A stretch of 64,000 nucleotides of DNA from Nematopogon swammerdamellus (Eukaryota > Arthropoda > Insecta > Lepidoptera > Adelidae), in contig OX336339.1 in the NCBI GenBank assembly GCA_946902875.1, positions 1,172,397-1,236,396 on the forward strand, given 5' to 3'. Of the stretch, positions 53,601 to 63,601 are shown piece by piece; position 1 is the first letter of the stretch; every line of letters begins with the position of its first letter. The notes under the pieces are model-generated. The model was not told the DNA's origin. It saw nothing but the letters and a program-made list of their open reading frames with translations, and did not search any database. A program made the position numbers and the translations under genes.

Positions 53601-55963
53601 GAAGCGTGTGGGAGACGGGCTGGCAGCCGGTGTGGGGGGCTCGCGCGGGGCGGGAAGCGTGCGGGAGAGAGGCAAGGGGTAAGAAGTAAGCCAGAGGGGC
53701 AGCGAGAACGATCGCACTCGTGCGTCGGTGTGCATATTGTCTTTTCATTCTAACATTTCATCTCCAGATTCGCCATCACACCTTCGACTAGCTTATTTAT
53801 TATTGCTGGCGCTTGCGCGTGGCGCGAGGGGCGAGCGCAGCGGACAGGCGACGACTGCGCGCTGCGGCCTCTCGCGCTCGACTAAGAGGCTTGAGGACCG
53901 TGAACCGCAATTCGTTGGAACATGATAGTTGGCCGAGTGAGTTCTCTAGTACGCTAGTACATAATACCTCTTTGGTCGCGGGCAACCCTGTCAGCCTCGG
54001 TAGCTCAGTGGTGCGGTCGGTCGACTGTTGTTAAGCAACCCTGAGCGCGGTTAGTCCGGTTAGATAGACTGTAAGCGGTGTTATTATGTGGGTAGTCACA
54101 AAATACTTGTAAAAATTTGTATAAAAAAAATTCCCTGTGAAGTTTCTTGTGGGTTCTTCTTCGTGGGTGTAATCGAACCGGATAGAACAAATTGTGACAA
54201 GTTCGAGTGCAGTCTGCCATATGAATGATCAATAAACAATACAATACAAATTACTTGGATGGGTGACCGCTCGACCGTTGGAGGCTGACCGTGATTCGGA
54301 TTTCACGTAAAACTGTAGGTCCTTCCCTTTTTACCTTACTAGGTGGTAGGGTTTATCTCGCCCGGGTTGTTACCACCGCACTGAATGAAACTTCGGTCGA
54401 AACGGCTATGTAAATAATTCGTGTTTTTCGTCCAGTTCAGTGTAGCCGACATGAAAATGAAGGGAAACACTGACATGGCACCTAGTTCAACAGGTGAAAA
54501 AAACATACGTTGTAAACTGACAATCGAGGTAGGCAGAGTAATCGGTGTTGCGCTCTCTGGTAAATTACAGCACAACACCAACCACCACTTTTCGCAAAGT
54601 ATTCGGACAAGATAACAGCTATTAAGCAACAAGTATGGCACGAAGACACAACTGCCGAATGAATCGGCGGAAGGATCGCGCCAAGGTGAGAGGTGGCTAG
54701 CCTTTCGCCCTTTAGCACGGTCGCCTTTTAATCGCCTTTTACGGCGCGCACGGGAAGAGATACAGTGGGGCTATTCTTACTAAGTACCGTCCCCACACGG
54801 TACACGGTCAAGTGCAATAGATAAATACATGGGAAACGAGGCAGTCGCTGTGGACGTCGACAGTAAGTTTGACAATGGTGATGTTGCCGCCGTGGAAGGT
54901 GGTGGTGCCGCATTCCTTGTTTCTGGGACCCTTGCAGTTCACGAACTTCGCCGTGCGTATGACGTACGGTCCCTGTAGCATATCAATGTTATTAGACGTT
55001 AGTGTGGCCCCAGAACAAGAAAGCTAATCTGAGAAGATAATGCCATTCACAAACCTTTTATGATTCAGCATAAGGTGGCTATTGCACTGGTATGGATCGT
55101 CAAGGAGTGCATTAATTAATGGTATTAGACGTTAGTGTCGCCCCAGAACAAGAAAGCTAATCTGAGAATATAATGTCATTAACAAATCATTTATGATCCA
55201 GCATATGGTGGCTATTGCACTGGTATGGATCGTCAAGGAGTGCATTAATTAATGGTATTAGACGTTAGTGTCGCCCCAGAACAAGATCGTTAATCTGAGA
55301 AAATAATGTCATTCACCAACCTTTTATGATCCAGCATATATATGGCTATTCCACTGGAATGGAGCGTCACAGAGTACATTAATTAATGGTATTAGACGTT
55401 AGTGTGGCCCCAGAACAAGAAATCTAATCTGAGAAGATAATGTCATTCACAAACCTTTTATGATCCAGCATATATATGGCTATTCCACTGGAATGGAGCG
55501 TCACAGAGTACATTAATTAATGGTATTAGACGTTAGTGTGGCCCCAGAACAAGAAATCTAATCTGAGAAGATAATGTCATTCACAAACTTTTTATGATCG
55601 AGGATAAGGTGTCTATTGCACTGGTATGGAGCGTCACGGAGTGCATTAATTAATAGTATTAGACGTTACTGTGACCCCAGAACCAGAAAGCTAATCTGAG
55701 AAGATAATGTCATTCACAAACCTTTTATGATTCAGCATAAGGTGGCTATTGCACTGGTATGGAGCGTCAAGAAGTGCATTAATTAATTGTATTAGACGTT
55801 AGTGTGGTCCCAGAATAAGAAAGCTAATCTGAGAAGATGTTATCATTCACAGAAATCTTACAAAGTTATCGATTGCCTCCACTCGAAGCCTTCCCTGCAG
55901 AGTCAAGACGGATGCCACGATAACCACCGAAATAATCCAACTGGGTAACAACATATTTTGCAT
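50476..55963 (-). CDS. Secreted 183-aa protein, tandem copy 2 (ML/DUF1091-like)
   Basis: Exons 55862-55963, 54829-54972, 53188-53331 and 50476-50637, with the same lengths and phases as the other copies; open throughout. Starts MQNMLLPSWIISVVIVASVL. It differs from copies 1 and 3 by ECG for ECC (one Cys lost), NVTNKC for NVTDKC, and MCFRTELF for C-V-R-S-E-L-F. Glycosylation sites NIT and NVT are present. Intron 2 holds a type E element, a SINE and a GC-rich TIR insertion unique to this copy (53377-53978); intron 3 holds the 0.57-kb inverted repeat at 52380-52948. Confidence 0.85.
50960..52375. other. AT-rich intronic DNA of copy 2
   Basis: Intron 3. Contains one diverged unit of the 44-kb minisatellite family (51985-52150) and otherwise unassigned sequence. 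No gene is supported. Confidence 0.5.
52380..52948. repeat. Giant near-perfect inverted repeat, ~270-bp arms
   Basis: The left arm (about 52380-52660) and right arm (about 52672-52948) are reverse complements with very few mismatches, separated by about 10 nt. The outer parts are T/A-rich (TTCTAGTTTTTTTGTACAGC); the inner parts include GACGCAGCGACACAAAGTGC. No coding frame. It may be a foldback element. Confidence 0.95.
53188..53331 (-). CDS. Secreted protein copy 2, exon 3
   Basis: GRITASSLDEKVVKKLFNYN to NVTNKCVFKK; donor GTAGGT. Confidence 0.85.
53377..53978. mobile_element. TIR insertion unique to copy 2, GC-rich interior
   Basis: The ends CCAAAGAGGTAATAAGTACC (53377) and the inverted ACCAAAGAGGTATTATGTAC (right end) are followed inward by AGCGTACTAGAG. 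Copies 1 and 3 lack the element at the matching site. The interior holds a SINE tail fragment (53416-53462) and a GC-rich segment with a perfect 19-bp hairpin (53527-53545 with 53554-53572). Confidence 0.75.
53987..54492 (+). mobile_element. SINE type A interrupted by a ~197-bp segment, copy 2
   Basis: The head starts at GTCAGCCTCGGTAGCTCAG. Inside the 5S-like part a segment (about 54056-54252: GTAGACTGTAAGCGG to CAATACAATACAAA) is inserted. Then TTACTTGGATGGGTGACCGC resumes, with body to CACCTAGTTCA. The tail is replaced by a type E element. Confidence 0.82.
54500..54801 (-). mobile_element. SINE-like type E, 27 bp downstream of exon 2 (copy 2)
   Basis: Same insertion as 47224-47527. Confidence 0.75.
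54829..54972 (-). CDS. Secreted protein copy 2, exon 2
   Basis: GPYVIRTAKFVNCKGPRNKE, then CGTTTFHGGNITIV, to SDCLVSH. Confidence 0.83.
54985..55855. repeat. Intron 1 minisatellite, copy 2 (about 6.5 units)
   Basis: ATTAGACGTTAG starts at 54991, 55124, 55257, 55391, 55525, 55658 and 55791: period 133-134 bp. Confidence 0.95.
55862..55963 (-). CDS. Secreted protein copy 2, exon 1 (signal peptide)
   Basis: 34 codons ending EAIDNF; donor GTAAGA. Confidence 0.85.
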
Positions 55964-55964
55964 T

Positions 55965-56243
55965 AGTATTAAAAAAACCCAAAGCAAAAAAATAAAATAA
56001 AATTTAAACACTTCTAGTCCGATGTGATCATATAAGTATGCTGAACACAATCTAAATAAATAGTATTGTAATGGATGAAAGTAGATGTAATGATATAATA
56101 TAGATCTGGTGATTGGTATAAGCAGGTACTCTAATCATCTCGTTTGATGTAATATTCACCAAAAAATACATCAAACGAACATTATTGTGTTACAGCGTTC
56201 AAAAAGTCGTTAAGAATACAATTAGCCACATTTTGCGCAACAT
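55965..56243 (-). promoter_or_regulatory. Conserved upstream region of copy 2
   Basis: Homologous to the upstream regions of copies 1 and 3, including TACAGCGTTCAAAAAGTCG near its far end. Bounded by a G-rich run at 56297-56329. Confidence 0.45.
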
Positions 56244-57029
56244 CGGGAGCTCTGTGTTGCAGGCGTCTTCCCTTTCGCGTTTAAATACGAGGGCCAGGGG
56301 GGGGGGGGGCGGGGGGGGGGGGGGGGGGAGAACGTGCACCTATCACAGTACATATAAAATACTAAATATATAAAACATAATCTCATCTCATCTCACTATG
56401 GCACTAATATCATAAATGCGAAAGTATATTTGTTTGTTCGTTTGTTCTTCTTTCAAGCCTGAACGGCTAGACGTATTTTGACGAAACTTCGTATAATGGT
56501 AGTGTATATCCCGGAGTAACATAATTTATAAAAAAGTGGTCAAGTTCGAGTCGAGCTCACGTAAAGAGGGTTCCATACCATCCCGTTTTCTGTGAGAACT
56601 AGAAGGCTTGGGATGTTTTGACGAAACTTCGTTTAGTGGTAGTGTATATTCCGGATCCCCTATATGTTTAAGGGCCAAAGGCTGCTTTTGTATTAATCGC
56701 AAATAAGGTCTTGTTTGAAGTACTACTTCTCGTAGGTGCTTGTGGGATGGCTAAGCTAAATACCAGCATGGCGGCCGTCGTCGTGCGCCATCTTGTCAAA
56801 CTTTGAAAATAGTTTTTTTTCAAACCCCATAGAGTAGGGTGTCTTGTCAAGAACTCGAAAAGGCGAAAAAAAACCCGACTGCTAAAAAAAAATAATTAAA
56901 TAAGGAAATATCAGTAGAAAATGATGTAGTCGGGCGTGTAGTCGTATTCGAATAGACAGATAGCCGAATATATATAATTCTTTGTAGCAATAGTAAACAC
57001 AAGTAATGAATCACAATAGTGTAAGTTTC

Positions 57030-57191
57030 TTATTCCTCGATCCGATCGATAAACAGCTCACTCCTTACACAGATGAAGTTCTCCACTCTGTTGTGGAAGA
57101 CGCTTTTGAAAGCGTAAGTTCCGTAAAAGAATTTGGTTCCGAAAAATTCTTGCGACAGCCGATTGACATCTACTTCTAGGTGATAAGTGTT
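57030..57191 (-). CDS. Secreted protein copy 1, exon 4
   Basis: NTYHLEVDVNRLSQEFFGTK to FIDRIEE-stop. Confidence 0.87.
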   Translation of the reverse strand, partial: NTYHLEVDVNRLSQEFFGTKFFYGTYAFKSVFHNRVENFICVRSELFIDRIEE

Positions 57192-60100
57192 CTGAAAACA
57201 GAAGTAAAAAAATTATTACATCATCAATCAATACTAATAATAAATCTGTAAGGGATGTTCATGGAGTAAGTTACTTTGTTTTATGAGTTAATGCGTTTGT
57301 AGACTCTATGTATGATACTAAAGCAAAATTGACGATTTTTAGAAATAATTTCTTTATGTATGTATGTTCCTCCATAACTCTTAAACCGATCATCCGAATT
57401 CGACGAAACTTAGTACAAGCCCATTTAACTATACGTAACACAGAATAGGCTAAATATAAAATTCCGGTTACGCTAAGATACGGCTTTCATACAAACCGAA
57501 TTGTTCCCCGCGAAATAAAGGTACATAGTAGCGGTAGTACGGTTTCATAGAAAATACCGTACAATCCCAAACCCTTGAGAACCTCCACCAAAGGGAGAAA
57601 ATTCTCCGAAAGAAACATTGGCCCTAACTATATATCTTTAACAACAGATTATTAGACCATCATTAAATTTTTAAGAGTACGTAATAATATCTCAGCTCTG
57701 ATTCTAATTTCGCCCCCACTTCTCCGCGCCACCTCATTATCTATCCCGCTCGCATACTAGTGCTCGAGGCCAAAGCGACAGTGTTGTTATGGTACTATGA
57801 AGGGTACTCTAAGTCAGCGGTTTCCAATTATTTTCGTCTATGGAACCCTAAATAATCGTCCTTCTATTGGCGGAACACCAAGTCAATTAAAAAAGTTAAT
57901 TAGCTATTGTGAACATAAAAACTAAATTTATGTGACCTATACCAAATTTTTGATACTAAATTGTTGGCGGATTATCATGTTTGATTTCAATAGCAAGACC
58001 ATAGTTTGATGATAGATACATAGAATATCTGCATTACAGACTCTTAAGTGCATTCGACAGTAGTTGCGAATATAGGAACTATGCGGCATACCTACCTTTT
58101 TAAAAACACATTTGTCCGTAACGTTGAACAAGGCAGAAAAAAATGGGCCGAAGAAGAAGTGCTGACAGAGGTTTTCCAGGTTGTAGTTGAACAGTTTTTT
58201 TACGCCTTTTTCGTCTAGCGAAGAAGCTGTTATTCTGCCCTGGAAGTAAAAAACCTATTCGTTATACAATTTACGAGTGGCAGCCAACCGTTTGTTGCAT
58301 ATTACACTGTCAGCCTCGGTAGCTCAGTGGTGCGGTCGGTCGACTGTTGTTAAGCAACCCTGAGCGCGGTCAGGTAGACTGTAAGCGGTGTTATTATGTG
58401 GGTAGTCACTAAATACTTGTAAAAATATGTTAAAAAAAAAATACGCTGCGAAGTTTCTTGTCGGTTCTTCTTCGTGGGTGTAATCGAACAGGATAGAACA
58501 AATTGTGACAAGTTCGAGTGCAGTCTGGCATATGAATGATCAATAAACAATACAATACAAAATATTTGAATGGGTGACCGCACGACCGTTGCAGGCTGAC
58601 CGTGGTTCGGATTCCACGTAAAACTGTAGGTCCCTTCCTTTCTTGCCTTACTAGGTGGTAAGGGTTTGTCCCACCCGGGTTGCTACCACCGCACTGAATG
58701 TCACGTCGTTCGAAACGGTTATGTAAATTGTTAGTGTTTTCCGTCCATTTCAGTGTAGCCGACATGAAAATGAAGGGATTCCTTCATTTTCATATCAGCA
58801 GGGAAACGAATGGAAGCACTGACATGGCACCTAGTTCACCCGGTGTTATGGGCTGACATCACGGATATTGTAGGTGATGTAGCCAACAGTGCCAGTTTCC
58901 ATAAAAAAACACTGACATGGCACCCAGTTCACCCGGTGAAAAAAAAAACATACGCTGTAAACCGACAATCGAGATAAGCAGAGTAATCGATGTTGCGCTC
59001 TCTGATAAATTACAGCACAACACCGACCACGACTTTTCGCAAAGTATTCGGACAAGATAACTATCAAGCAACAAGTATGGCACGAAGACACAACTGCCGA
59101 AAGACTCGGCGGAAGGATCGCGCCAAGGTGAGAGGTGGCTCCCGTGTCGCCCTTTAGCACGGTCGCCTTTTAATCGCCTTTTACGGCACGCACAGGAAGA
59201 GATACAGTGGGGCTGTTCTTTCTAAGTACCGTCCCCACACGGTACACGGTCAAATGCAATAGATAAATACATGGGAAACGAGGCAGTCGCTGTGGACGTC
59301 GACAGTAAGTTTGACACTGCTGATGTTGCCTCCGTGGAAGGTGGTAGTGCAGCATTCCTTGTTTCTGGGACCCTTGCAGTTCACGAACTTCGCCGTGCGT
59401 ATGACGTACGGTCCCTGTAGCATATTAATGGTATTAGACTTTAGTGTGGGCCCAGAACAAGAAAGTTATTCTGAGAAGATAATGTCATTCACAAACCTTT
59501 TTTGGTCTATCATAAGGTGGCTATTGCACTGGTATGGAGCGTCAAGGAATGAGTGCATTAATTAATGGTAATAAACGTTAGTGTGGACCCAGAATAAGAA
59601 AGTTAATCTGAGAAGATAATGTCATTCACAAACCTTTTATGATCCAGCATAAGGTGGCTATTGCACTGGTATGGAGCTTCAAAGAGTGCATTAATTAATG
59701 GTATTAGACGTTAGTGTCGCCTCAGAACAAGAAAGCTAATCTGAGAAGATAAATTCATTCACCAACCTTTTATGATCCAGCATAAGGTGGCTTTTGCACT
59801 GGTATGGAGCGTCAAGGAGTGCATAAATAATGGTATTAGCCGTTAGTGTGGCCCGAGAAATAGAAAGCTAATCTGAGAAGATTATGTCATTCACAAACCA
59901 TTTATGATCCAGCGCAAGGTGGCTATTGCACTGGTATGAAGCGTCAAGGAGTGCATTAATTAATGTTATTAGACGTTAGTGTGGCTCCAGAACAAGAAAG
60001 CTAATCTGAGAAGATAATGTCATTCACAAACCTTTTATGATTCAGCATAAGGTGGCTATTGCACTGGTATGGAGCGTCAAATAGTGCATTAATTAATGGT

Positions 60101-60539
60101 ATTAGACGTTAGTGTCGCCCCAGGACAAGAAAGCTAATCTGAGAAGATAAATTCATTCACGAACCTTTTATGATCCAGCATAAGGTGGCTTTTGCACTGG
60201 TATGGAGCGTCAAGGAGTGCATAAATAATGGTGTTAGACGTTAGTGTGGCCCCAGAACAAGAAAGCTAACCTGAGAAGATAATGTCATTCACAAACCTTT
60301 TATGATTCAGCATAAGGTGGCTATTGCACTGGTATGGAGCGTCAAGGAGTGCATTAATTAATGGTATTAGGCGTTAGTGTGGGCCCAGAACAAGAAAGCT
60401 AATCTGAGAAGATATTATCATTCACAAAACAACTTACAAAATTAGCGATTGCCTCCACTCTCAGCCCACCCTGCAGAGTCAAGACGTATGCCACGATAAC
60501 CACCGAAATAGTCAAAATGGGTAACAACATATTTTGCAT
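57030..60539 (-). CDS. Secreted 183-aa protein, tandem copy 1 (ML/DUF1091-like)
   Basis: Exons 60438-60539, 59271-59414, 58096-58239 and 57030-57191. Total 552 nt, 183 aa plus stop, open throughout. MQNMLLPILTISVVIVAYVL is the signal peptide, with cleavage probably near VEA-IANF. The mature protein of about 153 aa has seven Cys, NIS and NVT sequons, CVFKKGNTYHLEVD and YGTYAFKSVFHNRVENFIC. It differs from copies 2 and 3 by GPFFSALF for GPGFSA(F/Y)F. This is the most compact copy (3.5 kb). Conserved frame and splice sites in three copies argue that all are, or recently were, functional. Function unknown; ML/DUF1091-like lipid or chemosensory roles are speculation. Confidence 0.87.
58096..58239 (-). 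CDS. Secreted protein copy 1, exon 3
   Basis: GRITASSLDEKGVKKLFNYN to NVTDKCVFKK. Confidence 0.87.
58308..58906 (+). mobile_element. SINE type A interrupted by the same ~190-bp segment, copy 1
   Basis: Orthologous to 53987-54492 but with the full body and a partly duplicated tail (TGAAGGGATTCCTTCATTTTC near 58768). Confidence 0.82.
58947..59252 (-). mobile_element. SINE-like type E, 19-27 bp downstream of exon 2 (copy 1)
   Basis: The leader is TACCGTGTGGGGACGGTACT on the minus strand; same insertion as in copies 2 and 3. Confidence 0.75.
59271..59414 (-). CDS. Secreted protein copy 1, exon 2
   Basis: GPYVIRTAKFVNCKGPRNKE, CCTTTFHGGNISSV, to SDCLVSH. Confidence 0.85.
59427..60430. repeat. 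Intron 1 minisatellite, copy 1 (about 7.5 units)
   Basis: First unit start 59433, last 60366: seven full 133-bp periods plus half a unit that runs into the exon 1 donor region. Confidence 0.95.
60438..60539 (-). CDS. Secreted protein copy 1, exon 1 (signal peptide)
   Basis: 34 codons ending EAIANF; donor GTAAGT. Confidence 0.87.
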
Positions 60540-60540
60540 T

Positions 60541-60808
60541 AGTATTAAAAAAAAACCAAAGCAAAAAAAATAAACACTTCTAGTTCGATGTGATCATTTA
60601 GGTGTGCTGAACACAAACTAAATACATAGTACTGTAATGGATGAAAGTAGATTTAATGATATAATATAGATCTGGTGATGGGTATCAGCGGAGGTGCGCT
60701 AATCATCTGGTTTGATGTAATAGACCCCAAAAAATACATCAAACGAACATTATTGTGTTACAGCGTTCAAAAAGTCGTTAAGAATACAATTAGCCACATT
60801 TTGCGCGA
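60541..60808 (-). promoter_or_regulatory. Conserved upstream region of copy 1
   Basis: Homologous to 55965-56243 and 48025-48280; presumed promoter and 5' UTR. No TATA box was assigned. Confidence 0.45.
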
Positions 60809-60894
60809 CATAGTATTTTATTTAACCATCTAACCATATGCGATGCAAGATAATAAACCATACATACATTACACACGCTGTATCCTGACAGTCG

Positions 60895-61065
60895 GGTTAA
60901 ATTTCCCCCCAAGTACAGTCTCAGGTCCTTCAAGAGGGGCGTGAATGGGCACCTGTCAGGCCGGCATGGCATTCGCATTCGCAACCCCCGCATACGACCG
61001 AATGTCCATAGGCGTTACCTTATGGGTGGCTCGGCGACGTATGTCGCGCTGTCAATAAAAAAAAA
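60895..61065 (+). mobile_element. LINE 3' end fragment
   Basis: Family of 1307-1624: CCCCCAAGTACAGTCTCAGG to GTATGTCGCGCTGTCAAT and an A run. Confidence 0.75.
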
Positions 61066-61251
61066 AGTAGATGTTGTGCTGCAAGGACTAAATGAACATT
61101 GAAAAAATTTCCAGTGATGTTTATTGCCAGTTCTTCTTCAGTCACATGAAGCAATTGAAAAAAATAATAATTTGTGCCATAAAATTGACCCATCACAATC
61201 TAAATTCGTCCATTTACGCTGTAAGTCAGTGGGTCATCAATATAATATACT

Positions 61252-61425
61252 CTCAGCCTAGGTAGCTCAGTGGTGCGGTCGGTCGACTGTTGTTAAGCAA
61301 CCCTGAGCGCGGTCAGTACTTGGATGGGTGACCGCTCGACCGTTGGAGGCTGACCGCGGTCAGGATTACACGTAAAACTGTAGGTCCCTTCTCTTCTTAC
61401 CTTACTAGGTGGTAGGGTTTAACTT
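61252..61425 (+). mobile_element. SINE type A, 5' half with intact chimeric head
   Basis: The clearest chimeric head: TAGCTCAGTGGTGCGG, GTTAAGCAACCCTGAGCGCG, TACTTGGATGGGTGACCGC. Cut by a type D SINE at 61429. Confidence 0.9.
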
Positions 61426-61428
61426 TCC

Positions 61429-61744
61429 CTTTTTTTTTATGTAATCCGGTATGGTTGGCTGAGTCGGAGGGGCCAAAGCCGAGGCCAAAGCGCATGCTTC
61501 GACCAGCCAATATCACCTCCGAGAAGGTAGGTGCCATACCGGAGACTCCTGGATTGCTGGCTATACTGGACTAGAGGAGAACACAACCGAGTCTTACATC
61601 TTACATCCAGTACGGTGGTACCAACCCAGTCGGCTACAATTTGAGCCTACCACCTAGTAAGGGGCAAGGGAAGGGACCTACAGTTTTACACCGGTTCCGA
61701 ACGGTGAAGCAGCAGGTGTAGGTATGCACGTAAATTTTTTCGTC
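61429..61744 (-). mobile_element. SINE type D, head truncated
   Basis: T run at 61431-61438 (A tail). Body up to GTAGGTATGCACGTAAATTT; the tRNA-like head is missing. Confidence 0.8.
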
Positions 61745-61955
61745 GGATTTGATTCTATAAACCTTCTCGAAGAAAGTAAGCAACTGAGGGTGAGGCCGAA
61801 GGCCGAGCTGCGTTAAGGTAAACGATAAACCTTCTCGAAGATAGTAAGTAACTGAGGACGAGGCTGAAGGCCGAGCTGCGATCAGGAAGAGGAAAAACCT
61901 TCTCGATGAAAGTAAGTAACGAAGTAACGAAAGAACGTAACTAAGAGCAAGGTCA
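61745..61955 (+). repeat. Tandem ~68-bp units (GAGGCCGAAGGCCGAG family)
   Basis: About three units of the family at 44780-45060. Confidence 0.8.
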
Positions 61956-61959
61956 CTGT

Positions 61960-63600
61960 CACCCAAATCCCCCCTCCCCCCCCCCCCCCCCCCCGCAACC
62001 CCTTTAGGTAGCTAGAATTATAATTTTTATGTTCCTAACTTTAAAAAAACCGATACTCCTATACAATTTTTAACCCCCCGTTTCCCCCCCTTAAAATGTG
62101 AAAATCCAAAAATCCTGAAAGACGCCATTATTTATTTATGATGATTAGCCATAATTATGATTTTCATTAAGTTTTAGATAGGGAAAAGAAGATAGAGATT
62201 AAATTATACTCCCTTCCCCTCTCCCCGCGGACATAACTCCCCCCCCCCCCCCCCCCTACCTCAACCCTCGTCTTCTAAGCGACCGACCGTGTAACGTACG
62301 TGTATATAATATATTAAATGTTCTTATAACTCGCAAACCACTTTATCGATTTACATACGGTTTTCACTGTTACATTTAGTTTCTTCTCAGAATGATTTTA
62401 AGCTATCAATCACAACGCTACGTTATCGGTGGCTTGAGCTGTGACCAAAAAGTCAGGCGAAAAATTGAAATTTTGGCTGTTCAGACATTTAACTTTATCT
62501 CTAAATTTATGACATTTTGAGGAAAATGAATAGTTTTGTGCACAACTACATTAGAGTACCTATATTGAATTTTTTTTTCAGAATTTTCAAACAACCCTTA
62601 ATTGGTCAAAGTTCGGCGACAAAAGTGCAGTTTTTTGTCAACTTTTAAACGAAATATTTGTTAAAGTAAACTTATTGTTTATAGCAAAGTTATATATTTT
62701 TGAAATTGACTTAACAATACCTATAGAATGATATGACATTTGATTTATTTAAAAAAACAAAAAAAAAATTGGTTTACATTTTGGGGTACCCTGTACTTTT
62801 CACAGGACTATTAGACAAACTTATCTATAATATATCTAGCGGCAAAAAATACACGTAATTAGGCGTCAGTTTCATCGAAATCGGTTCAGTAGGTCAGGAG
62901 ATATCTGCGTGTGACCGACAGACAAACAGTTGGACAGACAGACAGACAGACACCAGAGCGATCCCATAAGGGTCCCTTTTTTCGCATTTTGCGACGGGAC
63001 CCTAAAAATCATCGTCATTTGTTTTTTTATGATATGAGCATTTTTTTTAAAACGTTGAACGTTTCTCTTACAACATTTTTAGTTACTACGACTAGTAATT
63101 TCCAAATATAATTGTTAAATTTTTTTTATTGGTAGCCTAAATAACTCTGCTATTGATCAGTATCCCAAATAAAACTAGAATGTCTGTAGTTTTACCAAAA
63201 AATATATTCAGTTAAATAAAAAAATTCAGTTAAATAAAAAAAATATATTAATGACTCAGATTTTTTTTCTTATTTTTCCCTGGCTCGTCATAAACTGGCC
63301 TACTTCCTGGTTCCCGCTGGACGTTGAGTTTTGGGACAACCTGTATAGATAAGGGTTGTGTTTGTAAATGTTCTTATTAAGGTGATGTGAGACTGCGTCT
63401 CACTCGAATTTCAAGAAGTGTACCGCCAATATTACTTAGCTGACAGATTCAGGTTTATTATATGTAAAACTTCATCTATCAGCGCAGATCGATAGCTTTT
63501 TGAAAACACGGTTTGATCAACTTCGCTCGAAAGAAAAAATCATGAACATGCCTCTGAATTCAGTTATACAAACGAATTTAAGGCAACGTGACCAAATCAA
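61960..63600. other. AT-rich repeat DNA with poly-C runs
   Basis: C runs at about 61977-61994 and 62239-62255. A CAGACAGA-rich member of the CTGT family is at 62820-63005. No gene is supported; the small frames lack motifs. Confidence 0.5.
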
Positions 63601-63601
63601 G

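Noticed and set aside
53436..53753. 105-aa frame starting in the GC-rich segment
   Set aside because: It starts inside a SINE tail, both strands are open because of GC richness, and there are no motifs.
61252..61330. True 5S rRNA gene or pseudogene
   Set aside because: Only about the central 43 bases match 5S; the flanks are tRNA-like, and the unit is dispersed with SINE bodies.
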